The notes beneath the pieces were generated by a model. That model did not search any database. It was given only the letters and a program-made list of their open reading frames with translations, and was not told the DNA's origin. From Bicyclus anynana (taxonomy: Eukaryota; Arthropoda; Insecta; Lepidoptera; Nymphalidae), in NCBI RefSeq assembly GCF_947172395.1, contig NC_069099.1, forward strand, positions 15,691,740 to 15,755,739: a stretch of 64,000 nucleotides of DNA, in the 5' to 3' direction. Of this stretch, positions 30,131 to 45,300 are shown in pieces. A program made the translations under genes and the position numbers. Within the stretch, counting starts at the first letter, position 1, and every line of letters begins with the position of its first letter.

Positions 30131-30356
30131 CTAGTTGGCGCGCGCGCGCTTGGCGTGCGACGACTGCGGCGCGTGCGCAGGCCGCGGCGACTGGTGCGCC
30201 TGGTGCGGCGCCTCGTCCGCGAGCCCCGAGCGCATCATGTACTTGAACTGCGGCATGTGAGTCATGACGTCGCGGATCTGCACCAGGGCCATGCCGTTCT
30301 CGCCGGCCGCCGCCGACTTGCACTTGCCCGACATGCGGAGGACTTGCAACTGGGTC
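30131..30356 (-). CDS. Unnamed gene exon 7 (residues 573-647) and stop
   Basis: Acceptor AAATTTCCAG. Codes for TQLQVLRMSGKCKS, ENGMALVQIRDVMTHMPQFK, a His/Pro/Gln tail and the terminal AKRARAN. The stop TAG is at 30133-30131. Confidence 0.87.
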
Positions 30357-33300
30357 CTGGAAATTTGAGCACAATGTCAGCCACCAAAGCACATCGTCAT
30401 CATCAAAACTTCAACAACCATTCACTGAGTTACAGATTTGTTATTGAAGTACACTAATATTATAAAGAAGTAAGTAAGAGTTTTGTGGTGTTGTAGGGAT
30501 AATCTCTGGATCTACGGAAACGATTTTGAAATTTCTTTTACCAATAGAAAGCCACATTATTTTTGGGTGAGACTATTTTTTGTCACTATACTTGCTGACG
30601 CCGCGCGGCTTTACCTGCGTGGTTCCCGTTCCCGTAGGAATAATGGGATAATATACGGCCTATAGCCTTCTTTGATAAATAGGCTATCAAATACTGAAAG
30701 AATTTTTGAAATCAGACCAGTAGTTCCTGAGATTAGCGCGTTCAACCAAACAAGCAAATGAACAAACAAACTCTTCAGCTTTATATATTAGTATACATTC
30801 CCACGGGAACGGGAACTAGCCGGTCGTTCGGCGAGGTGACACTCACGTGTTGGGCTTGTAGAGCGTGAGCCCCAGCGCGTCGAGCATGGCGCGGCACGTG
30901 GCGAGCGGCACGCGCGGGAAGAAGTGGCTCGCCAGGTCGGGCAGCGTCATCAGCTGCTCCGTATACTGGTACGGCTTGGCGTTGATGCACGGCACCATCG
31001 TGTTCTCCACAACTGCCTTCTGGACCTGTAGACAACACGCGCACTCAATGAAAATACTCGAAAAAAACCAAGCAGATGGCTCACCTAACGATAGAAGACA
31101 TCTATCGCCTATAAGAGAGTGACATTTGGCAGAAAATGCAAGGGACACGTCCTATAACGCCATGTGACCATCTATTTAATGCATGGGTCTTAACGCCAAC
31201 AACCACATTTTTCAGACTAAAACACAAATGATTGAGGAGTGTGGAAGCACCACATGTCACCTTAATGGCAATAATTCCTAAATACTAAGAATTCTTATTA
31301 CAATGGCGACAAAATACGAGACTATCAGCCAATCATAACGCGCGTCTGTGGTTTTGGCTATTGTCTACGCACCGTATTCGGCGTAAATAAAAAAAATATA
31401 GCATATAATATAGCTTTCACTTTCGTTGCGATGAGACGAAAGACAGCGGTATGTACAGCTCGTGCGGATTAACTTGACACCTGACTCGAATGATGTTTGT
31501 ACTGTGTTTGTTTGGTCGTTTTTGGTAACCAGGAGTCAAGTGAATGTGCACGATAATGCAGCTCCTGGTGGGCCTATTATACTTGCTTCAAAAACAGGCT
31601 GGTGATTATGACGACCAAGTATATTTTAGCATAGATAACACATCAAATCGTCAAGCAACCAAACATGACCTCGTTATCTATACATATATATATGTTTGGC
31701 AGAGATGATATTTTTTTTTTCTTTTTCTGTTAGTTAATTATTATTGCGTAGTAGTTACGTTATCCCCGTCATACCCCCAACCAATGTTATTCCCACTTGT
31801 CAGCTATCACAATAGGGTAGTTGACTCAAATAAAATTCAATATAAACTATTAATTTCGTATAGTATATGGATTAAGTTCCGAAATATATAAAAGTTGAGG
31901 ATTTCATAGAAAACTCAATTCAAAAATATGTATTTATTAAATTTTCCAAACATCAAAAACGCTGGATTTTTGCAAAAAAAATTGTGTCTCGTCAAGATTT
32001 TCTACTCACGGAAAATTTGTTTGATAAATATAATGAAATTGAAGTTTTTTTTTTTTCTAAAGTAAGCAAGTATACTAAGAGTGTAAATAAAATTTTAAAT
32101 TACGTCATATTAACAGCTTTGAAATAAAATAAAACAATTGTGTTTTATATCACCAGAATTTATTCATCAAGAAAAATTATCGAAAATAAGTTCCTTTTGA
32201 TTTGTATATGCATATTTTAAATTATTAATTATTCAAATTAAATTCTAAGTAACTAATATAATGCACTTTCATCACAGTTTTGTTACATACATATTAATTG
32301 AAAACTAGTTACAGAACATGTGGGTAAAATATTATTATGCGAGACTCCTAGTGTCTCGTTAACTTAATAGAAAAATGTTTAGTTATTTCTCAACAATCTG
32401 TGCGGTATGCGGTAAAACGCGTTATTTTCTACGAAAATCACGATCTTGGAGGAATAGGGGTGATGACAGTTTGTATTTTTTTGACAAATTGTATGTAATT
32501 TAGGAGTATGCTAATAGTTTTTTTAAGAGTAACAGGATATCTGCGATCATTACTTTTGAAGCTACAGGGATTTAAAGGTTCAGATTTGCGGCGCTGCCGC
32601 GGAACCCTGAAAAACGCCCCATACAAAGTGGCACGAATTAACGACATCGTAAAAAAAATTTGTAATTTTGAAATTTTTATAATCTTATTTATTTTGCAAA
32701 CATTCAGTCAATCTTTGTTTTTTACATATTAATTATAGTTATTGAGTTTATTTACCCGAATGTTTCATAAAAATCGATATATTCAAACCTAGTCATCATC
32801 CCCATTCCGGGATAAAAAACCAGCCTATCATTCAGGGGCGTAGCTACCACTGTATAAGCCTTATCAATCATACAGGGCGTTCAGACTACAGGGCCCTTAC
32901 GCGTGAAAGAAAAAATTAGTAAAACACAATCCACAATCTCACTTAAAACTTCCTTAAAAGTTCCCCAAAAAAAAAAGCCTGTAGAGTTTCACTTTTCACT
33001 TTCAGAAATTACAAAAGTCAAAAGCAATCTTTTTCCCCGGGTTATGTGAGCGCCCAAAAGTAGGTTAATCAAGGAAGCTATTTTGTTTCTTTTGTGAGGA
33101 ATCTTTTTGGGAACCCCTGGCTTATTTTGATACGAGGCCCCTTCAAGGCTCGCTACGCCACTGCTATCAATACCTCCATCTTCAGTGAAAGTCCCATTGA
33201 AATTGATTCAACCGTTCAATTACAACTATGAAACATCGATTCTTTGTAGACAGTTTTTATAATAGCGTTAGATCGTTGATCATATACTTTGGCATAAAAG

Positions 33301-36300
33301 TAACGTCTAGCGAGACAGGTCCTGTACAATAATTGGTCTGAGATAATCAATTAACATGAATAACACTCACGAAAAATTCTAAAATTAATTTGTATGTATT
33401 GATAATCTCGCTATCAACTCATATCCGACTCACTGCTGAGCTCGAGTCTCCTCTCAGAATGAGAGGGGTATTGATAATATATTGACATTATTTACCTACG
33501 ATCACAAATCTATAAAAAAAATTAACGTATTGTGCGTTAAATTACCTACTCGTAATACCCTGTGAGACTTCATTAATGATTTGACGATAATTATGAATAA
33601 CAAAAACATAATTGAGAAACTAACTAAAACGATAGAGATGGGCCGAGTACTCAGTTGATACTCGGTTTAAGAAAAGCATTATTTAGGTACATATAAAACA
33701 ACAGCGTTAATCAAAAAGTAATTATCAGTAATTTAGGAAATCTTTAAAAATCTCAATTAAATTTAAATGAAATTAAAATGAAAGATTTAAAAGAGCAACT
33801 ATTGAATTTCCCGTCGCTCTTCTCAACAGGAGACTGCGCCTTCTGAGCTGGTGGTAGAGAAACTACAAATAGTCAAACTTGACGTTTCAAAAGTGCTTGT
33901 AAACTAAGCCTACTTGAAAAAAACAATTTTGAATTGAATTGAATTGATTGAATACTTGTCTACGCGCGCGAAATGGAAATTTGATTGAACCGAGTTACTC
34001 GGCCGAGTACTCGGTTGAAAAAAATTTAACCGAGTAAAACTCGGTACTCGTTACTCGGCAAAAGTGTTACTCGGCGCATCTCTATAAAACAATATATAAT
34101 TTATATTCAATAAATACCTATACATTGCAATAACTGCATTTAATGCTTTCAATATTGCAACAGTATATTACTTTAAAGGGTTCCCAACAATCATCAATAC
34201 GATAAGAGGGCCGTTTTGGTTTTTGTAAAGCACATGAAGTTTTGTAAACAAAAGCGTTTACCATATGTGACAAATGCAGTAATTTTTTGGAACACATGTA
34301 TTTAAAAACACATATCGGCCTTCTTTTCGTGTTGCCAATATACAAAACTATCTTTACAGCTAATTAGACTCACTTTAATTTAAACAATTTATTAATCACT
34401 TTTATAGGAACTGTATTAAAGTCCTTTTACACTGGCATATTCTAGAAACAAAGTTAATTTAATCTGACAATCAGTGGTAAAAAAGGTCTGTTTTACAGAA
34501 TGCTTTGATTGTGTGCATACTTTATATGCGATTGTCCTTCTATAGATACGCCAGTGTAAAGGGGCCGTTATATGTTTATTTTAAACTAAATGTTTAACCT
34601 CGCGGTTTCATTCGCGTAGAACCCTCCCTCTATACCGGAACGGATTCAATAATAAATTAATATTCCAGATTATAATCTACTCGTACCTCGGTGCTAGATT
34701 TTATCTAGAAAAGTTTTGGAGTTGTAAATTAACCCTACTATAGTTTAATAAAATAGCGATAGAATGTTTGGTGGATCAAATCCGAAACAAGGTATTCTTA
34801 AAAGGGGCACCTCCTTTTTGAAACAACCAATCAAAAGCTTTTCAATAAAAGAAAAACAAAAACATAACGAGTAACCCTAACAGCGGAATTCATAGACGTT
34901 GTTTGGGCACCGCCGCTGAGTGTCGAATTTAACCTCTATTAGTTTGAGAATTTGACACTCAGCGGCTGAATGATCCCCTGGGGATGCCCCTACCACGTCT
35001 ACGAATTCCACTGTAAGTATGACTTGGTGTACATCACGTGACGTCACAAACAAGACAATAAGACAAAACGTTGTGGATAGCATTGTGACAAATTGTCGCC
35101 TCAAACTAATTACACATGGACCAGTATTGCACCCACATTCACGGACAAAATTGTCTGTCACTTTCTGAGCAAAACGAGCGTAGAATTGGTATAGATCTTA
35201 TACTAGGCAAGAAATTTTTGCCCGTTTTTACACCATTCAACTACACAAAAATGTATTTTTGCGGACGAACTCTTTAACCGACGAACACGAGTACAACTAT
35301 GAAACATCGATTCTATAGAGACGGTTTTTATAATCGCATTAGATCGTTGATCTTATACTTTGACAGAAAAGGACCCTCTAGCAAGGCAGGTACTTATCTA
35401 ATTTAGTCTGAGATAGTAGCACAAGGTCCTCCACGCAAACACAAGTCGCTAACGGTTATTCCTTCTGTACGCATGCTCCGAGTATCGTCTATCCGACTCT
35501 GGCTTAGAACGGAAACTGTCGTGCTCTCGCATCAACTCCTCTCTCCTGCGTCTCCTCTCCTGATCCCGCAACGTCCTCATACTCTGTTCGTCCCTCCGCT
35601 CCCTCTCCTGCCGCCGCCGTTCGTCTTGTTGCAAACGCAACTGACTCTCCCGCTGTCGTCTGTCCTCTCGCAAGTTGCTACGCGACACTTGCTCCCGCGA
35701 GTTGTTAGCTCGTTGTGTCTCTTGCATGATGCGTATCGCTTTTTGCAAGCGACCGTTAGTTGTTGCCGTTTGTTTTTGTTGATGTTGATAACTTTGCGTC
35801 GCGTTTTGTTGCCGCGAAGCAGTCGAAGTCTGTCGCTTCTGGTGCTCCGTTCTGACGTTTTGTTGCAATTGCAGCGAGCTACTTGCCGGTTGTCGCCTCT
35901 GTGTTGCCTGTTGTTCCAGTCTGCCCGTTTGTTGATGTTTCTTGTTGCGCAACTCCTGTTGACGAGAGTTGGTTGCGGACGTCGACTGCTTCTCATTGCT
36001 TTGGGCTTGTCCAGTTGTTCGTATCTGGGAAGTAGGAATCCGTAGCTTTTTAACTTTAAAATTTTAAAGTTTTCTTTGTGATTTGTAGGTGTAACTGCAC
36101 TTTTAACCGTCCTTATTTAGTTATGGTAAAACAAACACCTCGGAGTTTTTTTTTTGTAGTTTTATAACCGATAAGACATACAAAAATAAGTCGTACGTGG
36201 TAAACAGATTAAATTCGCTCGCACTAAGATGTTTGTCTCGGCAAATATCCAGTTGCTTCTGGTTCCGTCCGGTTATATGCGGTTGCAAACAAAACTATAT

Positions 36301-39300
36301 GGCGAGATAAAAATCCAATGTGATAAACCCGAACATAATAGTTTGAGCACAAATATTAGAACCTCAAGGGGCCTCCGTAAGAGGTAAGCATCGGCAAAAT
36401 TATTGAAAATTGACAATGCAAACGGTAATGCTGGGGGCACACTAACGGGGAACGTCGTGAATTAAGGCGTTAACCTTAGTGTAGCCACGATTTAACGCGT
36501 TAATTTTCACCGGGATTAAGAATGGCGTTAGACGTTAAGCGAGGCGTTTAGGCTAAGAGCTTAACACCATGATTTACGGATAAATGTGTCACACCATATC
36601 TACGAATTGCAAGTCACGAAAAATGCACAATTTCCGCAAGAATTGACGTCATGTTATAAGTTCTCTAATGTCTATAATATAATAAAAATACAAATATGGC
36701 ATGGATCTAGGACATAGGGAATGGGACTTTTATTTGCCATACTCTTTTACAAATATTAGTAATAAACGTATGTCCCTTTCACCACCATCCAAGCTTGTGC
36801 TAGGACTAGTACCCACCATACCGCAATAGTCCACGGGGGTCGCCGTTAGTTGTGTGAAGTGCGCAAAATTGTCAGTAGAGGGAGGATCTCACTTTGTAGA
36901 TTTAGGGGTTGATTTAGCACCACTACTCTCCAGCCAGATCTCCAGTTCTGTGTTTGGGTATAGAAATTTCAGCCTGTCTCAAATACCTATATAATAAATA
37001 TAGGAAGAGCTCACCTTATACGGCGTATGGTTTCCGCTGATGCTTATGTCCGGTATAGGCGTTAACCGCTTCCGCGAGTCCACCGTGTGCGTACCCGAGT
37101 GACCGTTCATAGAGCCCGTCACTTGCGGCTGAACACTGCAACGAGAAATGCACTTTTAGTTATCTTTTTGACAGCAAACGACCCTCAAAGCCATAGATTC
37201 TCAACGTGGGCGATATCGCCCAAGTGGGCAATTGAGAATTTCAGTAGGGAACCAGAGTTTGAAGGGAAAAGGGAAGATGAAAATAATATTGTAAAAATAT
37301 GAATTAAAATACTTTTGCTATGTGTGTATTTCACATAATAAGATTAAATTATTGCTTTGTTTCTCTTTGCGTTGGAACAAAAGAGTAAGAGATATTTTCG
37401 ATTTCGACGCAATTGCTCGACAATGTTCTCTCGTGACATTCTAGGCCTACAAAAATGTTCCGTAATCGAAGTGCAACGTATACAGGATGTTCTGTCAGAT
37501 ATGGATGAAGTTATCACTTTGATATCACTACTCATAATCTCGTTAAGATAAAATAATTTTTAACTACGAAGGTCCCAAACGCTCCCAATCTGAAAAGCCC
37601 ACAAAAAACTTGGCCAGGTATCGGCTTTCGTTTTTTTCATCACCATCGTATATACAGGGTGTGCTCACTTCATGGTGGACGTGTTGTTGGTGCTGCGGAC
37701 GAGCGGCGGCGGCGGCTGCTGGCCCATCGCCATCGAGATGGCGTTGTTGGGGAACTGCAACAATACATCGTCGGTAAATACCGGCCCACTGCCCACAGCT
37801 GGACATGGGTCACATATTGTGAAGCTTAGAGACAACACCCAATAGATTCCACATACGTACAAGACAAAACGCACACCAAGCTGAAGTGGTTTGGCACTTC
37901 GAGAAGTACAGCTTGTCAAGTTCGTTGATGACACTCCCATGATATTACGACGGGTTTTTTGTTTGTTCAGGATTGCGCAGGTGTGAAGTCGTGCCCGGGG
38001 AGCATCACTACCCTCCCTCCCGATCCCGCGCGGACCATCGGAAGTGTTACGAACGAATTTGCCAGATAGATAGATGTATGCTTTAGTAAAATTAATTAGA
38101 ACAAAAAACTGATTCCTAACAAAGACGACTTGTCCTGTTAAATCTATGGGAAGTCGTCAATGAACCCAAAGCGTTGCAAAAACCGCAAACCTTCCGCATT
38201 TGATAAACTCGAATTAGAATAAAATGTTCAACACGCGGAATCATTTGGGTTATCTGTTAGATTATGCCAATTGTCAATATGGGTTCATCATTAACAACCG
38301 ATGGACCACTGCTAGACGTAGGCCTCTTGCATGGACTTTCAAACAAACCAGCGGCTTCCTACAACCCGCTTGTACCACCCAGTGAGGGGTAAACCTACGC
38401 TTTCCAGTACGGGGTCGCTATTCCAGCACCTAATACCAATACGGGTTTGTGGGCCGTCAATAAGCATAATCGGGACCGTCTGCCTTATTGATTCAGTGGT
38501 AGTTTATATAATCCAATCAAGCGATGTTGGATCAGACTATAAAGTTATTTCTACTAAGAAACTTTCAGTATAAATTCTCAGCCTGTAGTTTTGGTTGTCT
38601 TAAACTTACACCTTAGTGCCTTGGACAGCATAATACATATAATATACATTGTAGATTAAACATAATCCATAGCAACTGGCGGGTTGAGGAAAACTGTTTA
38701 CGGTAATAACCATTCGGTTTTTCCAATGCAACACTACAAACAAACAAAAAAAAATTCAATATCATGTGATGAATATAAATACTTCATGTATGCCTAATGT
38801 AGCTACTCTACCTACTTTAACCATATCATAGGTCCTGAGTAGGGCCATGAGCGATGAGAGGCGAGAGGCGAGAGCGATGTACAGCTGACCTTCGTTATTT
38901 TATAAAATCATAGTTTGTCAGCACATGCTTTACCATAGGTACGCGTAATAGTAGGGGAACCCGGAATGCTAAATTTGCAGTTACTAAAGCCTCATTAGAA
39001 TCGATTAGATTTGCTAATTAAATGATAGAAAGAATAAATGGTTATATACTTTTTTAGCTTTAGGGGTGGAGAAAAAAATTAAAAGACAGTTTAAATTAAA
39101 TGACTTTAAAGACAATTTTTATTACATAGGCTACCTAAAATCATCAGAAAACGTGAGCGATTATTCAGGAGATTATTTCATTCATAAGTAAAAAATTAAC
39201 CGCGCTCGTGGCTCGATAACAGAAATATAAGGGTTTTATTTTGTAACTTTGGAACCCTCCCATTCCTTTACGTTACGCTCAAATCGTCAGATTTTCAAAA

Positions 39301-42300
39301 TGCACGCCTTTGAGCTATCAACTCAGTTATAATATCTTATTCTGACGTGCTGGGTGAGTATTTCTGAAGCTAGTTTTTTTTTTTGTGTGGCATCATAGCT
39401 CCCAAATGGATAAAGTGATTTCAATTTAGTTTTTTTTTTAAAAGGTGACTTACGAGCGAGTGTTCTTTTGAGAGCTCAGCAGTGAGCTGAATATCTATAC
39501 TAATATTATAAAGCTGAATGAAGAGTTTGTTTGTTTGATTGAACGCGCTAATCTCAGGAACTACTGGTCCGATTTGAAAAATTCTTTCAGTGATAGATGG
39601 CCCATTGATCGAGGAAGGCTATAGGCTATATATTATCCTCGTATCCCTACGACAACAGGAACCACGTGGCGACAGCCAGTGGGTTGATAACGACGAGTAG
39701 TTACCTGCACGTTCCGGTTGTGCTGCGACCGGTGCTGCGGCATGCCGGCGGCGGCGGCGATGGCGGCGTTGTTGTAGCGCGCCGCCGCCACCTGCGCCTG
39801 CGCCGCCACCTGCGCCTGCACCACGACACACTATTAGCACATGACATTTTTTCAAAATTTTCAACGTTTTCGTCAAAGTTCAACTTGACCGCTTATACAG
39901 GGTGTCCTGAAAATAGTACGACATCAAGGCCTACTAAAGTAACGCAATAGGTGTATTTAATTCCGGCAGCTAGTTCTAACTTTATTTAAGGCTAATTCAT
40001 TGTTTTTAAAAGCGAGACTCTAACCCTACACCTCATCATCTTCAGCCAACGATTGTCCACTGCTCGACATATACCTAATCCTAAAGACCTAATTAAGACC
40101 TAAAAACACCACGGTCTTCAGTCATCTGTATCCAGCTCTCTGTAGACCCATTGTCACCTGGTAAGATGGTGGCAAATATATTGGGGAAATATATTCAGTA
40201 GCGTTCACGATAAATCAGAAGCGGTAACAGATACAGGGACCTCTTGAAGACCTTCAGAGGCAACACATCAAGAAGAAAAAGAAGACACTGACCTGAGCGA
40301 GCCTCAGCACCTGCTGCGTCTGCGCCTGCGTCAGCGTCCCCGGCAGGCTCCAGCCGTTGGCCAGCGCTTGCACGGTCGCCGCAGAGATGCCCGCGTGCGG
40401 CATTTGCATGGCGTTGGTCGCGCTCGCATGTCGCTGCGCCGGCCGCCGCCCACGAGTCGCGGCCACGCCGCCCATGCCCACGGCGCCGCCCACGCCGCCC
40501 ACCGCGCCCGGCGGCGGAGCAGGCGGCGCCCGCGTCCACTGACCACCACCGGACACTGAGCCTGCAGACAAAAAACATAGTTAACTTCGTAGAAAAAACA
40601 AACATTCTAAATTCAAAAGTTCTTGTTGCGTCTCAGCAATTTATATTGAAATTACTGAGACTAACGCCCGTAGTTTCACGCGCATAGTTCCCGCTCTCGT
40701 GAGAATTCGGGGAAAACATATGGCCAATGACACTCACAAATAACATTGCTTATTAGTGGATTAGTGGTAAAGATTCTACATGCGGATACCACAAACATTA
40801 CTACAAATATGAGTATAGATTATCGACTCTCTGCAGATAACTAAGCACATGACTTATTTCTACACAACATCGTACCGAAACGCTAAATTGCTTAGCAATT
40901 ATCCCGCTAGAGCCAGTTTTAGACAGCATAGCTTTATACTGTTTAAATCTGGCTGTTTGAGGCAAGAAATATTTTTTCAAATAAAAATACTTTTGATTTT
41001 TTAATTTATAGTCCGGACTCCAACCAGACTTTGGCAGACTTCACACACACAGAAAATTAAGAAAATTCTCTAAGAATGTACTTTACGTTAGTACTTTTAG
41101 TTATAGTACTCGTACATAGCAACTATATTTTAATGGTAGTTTAAAATAACTTGATCAGCCAAAACCGCGCTCAAAAACTAGTCAACAATTAATACAAAGT
41201 ATACAGCAAAGTAAAAAAGAAACCTGTACAGACTGTTTAATGCAAATTCGTTGAACGATGTCAAGGATTAGTTGAAGGTCCCCCTCAATAGCAAACAAGA
41301 AAAACAACGCAGTTACAAAATGTCTTCTTAGATCACAAGTGTCCTGCCACGACGGTCCAAAAGTCGGCGTGCGAGGCTACGAGGTCCTGGGTTCGCATCT
41401 TGGGTAAAGTTATCAGTAGCAGAGCAGTATTTAATCCCCCAAACTTCGGAGACCAAGTTAAGCCATCGGTCCCAAACATCTATTCTTAATATCATAAAGC
41501 TAATGAGTTTGTTTGTTTGTTTGGTTGCACGCGCTAATCTCTGAAACTACTGGTTTGAATTGAAAAAATATTTTGGTGTTGGATAGTCCATTTATCGAGG
41601 AAAGTTACACCTATAGGCTATTTAAAATCACACCATCAATTAAAAATGTGGCGAAAACGTAAAACCCTTTTCTTTTCTTCCGTTGCGTGCGTTGCGTTAA
41701 TGTCGCAAAAATCATTTATTTGACGGAATTTTTCCCCTTCAATGAAGAAAACTTCTCTACTTTTATAAAAAATATGCACGCAACTGTTACGTTTCTCGAG
41801 CTTTTTCTTTATGAGATTTGAGTTTCTCCTTATGAGATTACATAATGATGAGTTTTCTCATTTAGACCTAAGTTTCAGCTCTTTAGATGTAATTAAAAAA
41901 GCATGTTTCAAAAAGTATCAATAACAATACTTCGAATAATAATCTTGTACTCACTATTTCCGATGTTCAATGCTCTAAACTCTTTATTATACTTTAAGTA
42001 CTTTTTCAGCAAGTCTATTATGATTGTATTTTCTTTTAATTAGTATAATATTGTTTTGGTAATGATTGTTTTTGCCAAAATAATAAAAAAAAGTGCACTA
42101 CGGCATACCTACTCGTATGTCTGTGTTTTAAAGTTGATTTTTGTCAAGAGTATTTTCCACGTGGAAGAAAGTCGCGGGCGTCCGCTAGTTATTTAATAGC
42201 GATCGTTACAATAAACGTCATTTAAGCCTGACCGCCCGCATAGGTGCAGGTGGGTCAACGCTGCATCAAGGAAAGAGGCGTGAGGCTCTAATAAGCCTTT

Positions 42301-45300
42301 ATAACTAAAGGCTCAATAGTTTATGAGAATATAGCATACATACACACAGATCCAATACAGAACCAAACTATATGTATGAAGTGAAGATCATTAAAGGGCT
42401 ACATTTCGAGGCTATGGAAATTAAGTCAAAGTCTTCATTTATTTCGATCAGGCTTAGTTTACAGTTTACACTTTCGTGTTCCTGTTCCTGCCTTAGTTTC
42501 GCCATGTCTGTCCGTCCGTGGTTTAGCGCAGAGATTAAAAATGTCAACAAAGTCGTAAATGAAAATGCAGTAAAAATTTTCTTAGAAGTCCTAAATAGTA
42601 CACAATAATGGCGGACTAGTATCCAAAGACAATCAGTAGGGTCGGGGAGTTTATCACGGGAATCGTAACGTTATCAATTATCGTTATAACTGAAATAACG
42701 TTATAACATAAATATCACCGTTACTATACGTTACCTACAATAATATTGTTATTAATTAATAGTTATAATGATAATTTGTGTAAATGACTTATAACGAAAC
42801 TCCGAGCATTAATTATTTTTTTTAGCAATCTAAATCGTAGACTGCATATCTATAGTCGTAAATGCAATACTGTATGCTATTCTAAACAAGATCATTATTA
42901 ATAATACGCACAGCTGATATCGTAGAAGCTGGAAAATTAACAACATTTTATCGTTATAGATACCGGTATTTGAATAACGCTTTTAGGTATACTCGTAAGA
43001 TATCTATAATGCTATAGAATAAACGTAAGCATATTTATCGTATAGCAATAATTTTAACAAAATTATTGCTATACAAACAAAACATGCTTCTAAATTAATT
43101 GATTAATAATCTATTTTCCATCTTTAAAATAACAATAATTCAATTATTAAAGAATTATTCATTATCATGTAATTTACCCATCCTTGCTTAGGGTAGCGGT
43201 AGGGTAGACAGGAAAGAAGTGCATATAAGTCAAATTGAAGTGTGACTGGGGCCACCAGTAGATAATATAGGGATCAATTACCTCTTTTGAAAATTCCTGA
43301 TTACCGAAGCCTACAGCAGTCACCACGTACGACGTAACTCATATTTTATGAAGGCTGAAAGTTTGTCAGCATTTACTAAAGCCAAACTCGTTGTATATAA
43401 CACATTGTATAATTAAGGTATACAATGTGTGTTTCATTTTATACCTAATTTGTTTTAAATCATGTATTGTTTTTTTTTACTGACTTCAATAAAAGGAGGA
43501 GGTTTTCAATTCAAGACTGATTTTTATTTTTAAAATCAATATCAACAATTTTGATTTTCATTAATTTATGAACAAGCTAATTATTATTTGGTGTGATATT
43601 ACTTGCAATTTAAAACCTCATATTTTATTTGTTTGTTGATAAACAATGCACAGCCATTTTGGCTTTAGTATAGTGCAGTATGGTGATAATGTTGTAAAAC
43701 AAGAAACAAACATTTAAAGCATATTCATGTGAATAATTCTTGATAACTTGTGAGTAATTTACATTACCTGAAATAGTGACAGCTCATATTTTATTTCTTT
43801 TAACTAATAACTTTATCAGCAATAAATGGATTAAATAACTTTGATATTGACCTAAATATTGACAGATGATGTAATTTATGGTGATTACAATAACAGTGTG
43901 TGTTATGGTTAATTATACATAAAATATAAAAATATATCTATAAATGAAATGTGTCTGTCAGTGATTTTAAAATAACTGTGTATTCTCAACTGTGTATTCC
44001 AACCAACAAGTGCCTTGCTGTTCCTCAACATACTCCATGAAGGTAGATGCTACCAAGTACCAACAATGATATTAAATAGTTACAAATAGGTAATTAATAA
44101 TTAATGTCTGTCTAAAATAACTTTAAAATATTTCATTTATCCAAACATGCAAGGAAAAATTAGCAAATATTTTTGATTAAATTTATAATTGGCTAGATTA
44201 TTGAGCAGAGGTCATAGGCATTAAAGGCAGTGATCTTTTGTCAATATTCAAAAGGGTATTTAAAAATTTTAAACCACCTTCCCGCTGCAGTGTCTTTATG
44301 TTTAATCTATGGTTTTATACAAGAGAAACATAATCAAGTCCTTTAATGGGTGGCGATTGATTTGAAGGCAGATGCTGCTAATGACAATATGCATACACCC
44401 AGCCCAGGAATGAAGAACATAACAACAGGCAGTATTAATCATTTAACATCTAGCGGTGGAAGGAGCATACTCCCTTGCTCTCAATGTAAAGGTCCTGCCA
44501 CACTATGCTACTTGCTCTGTACATCGCTATGCTCCTTGCACTGTCAAAATGTTATCCTCTCTGCCCGCTCACTGCTCTATATGTGCAATTAAACATTCCA
44601 ACTTGAAACAATGTAACACTTTCAAATGTGTTGGTATGAAAGAGACAGCACTAGGACAACTCTGCAGTCACTTGGGTCACATGTTAGCACCATTGTTTTG
44701 CGTGTTTAAAAAACAAAATAGGAAGTGGTGCACTTGCAGTTTGTTGTAGACCCATATATGAGAAAAATATTGATTGAATGAATACATCGAAGTTTTTTTC
44801 TAATGTCATTATGAAACTTGGTGTTCTCATCTAGAGGTCTAAAAGTAATCAATATGGAATCCAATAGGATAATTTCTTGATGGAGGATCAAATCAAATCA
44901 AATCAAATCAAATCAAATCAAATCAAATCAAATCAAATCAAAAATCATTTATTTCAAGTAGGCTCAGTTTACAAGCACTTTTGACACGTCAGTTGACTAT
45001 TTGTAAAGATTCTACCACCGGTTCGGATGTCCAGACCATATTATTATATTTTTCATCAAAATTTTTTTCCACAACATTTTCCTTTATTCATTCATTAACC
45101 TTTTCTATGAAACCTATGAACCAATTTGAATGAAATTTGGTATAGACGTAAACTGGACCTTGGAGCAGAACATTGGCTACATTTACTCCAAGAAAAATCC
45201 ATATTTCCCAAGAAATAGAAAAAAAAAAATTTACTTGAATGGAGTTGCAGTTGTCCTCTATATAACATATTTTTAACCCATCAGTCCTAGCCATTAAAAT

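Noticed and set aside
35473..36045. Plus-strand open frame of 190 codons
   Set aside because: Antisense of the Q/R-rich frame, giving a Leu/Ser/Arg mix without domains. The minus-strand frame has the more protein-like composition, though neither is proven.
44350..44749. Two overlapping Cys-containing frames in an intron of the unnamed gene
   Set aside because: The cysteine spacing fits no zinc-binding family that I know, and the frames are on the opposite strand to the host gene without splice sites.
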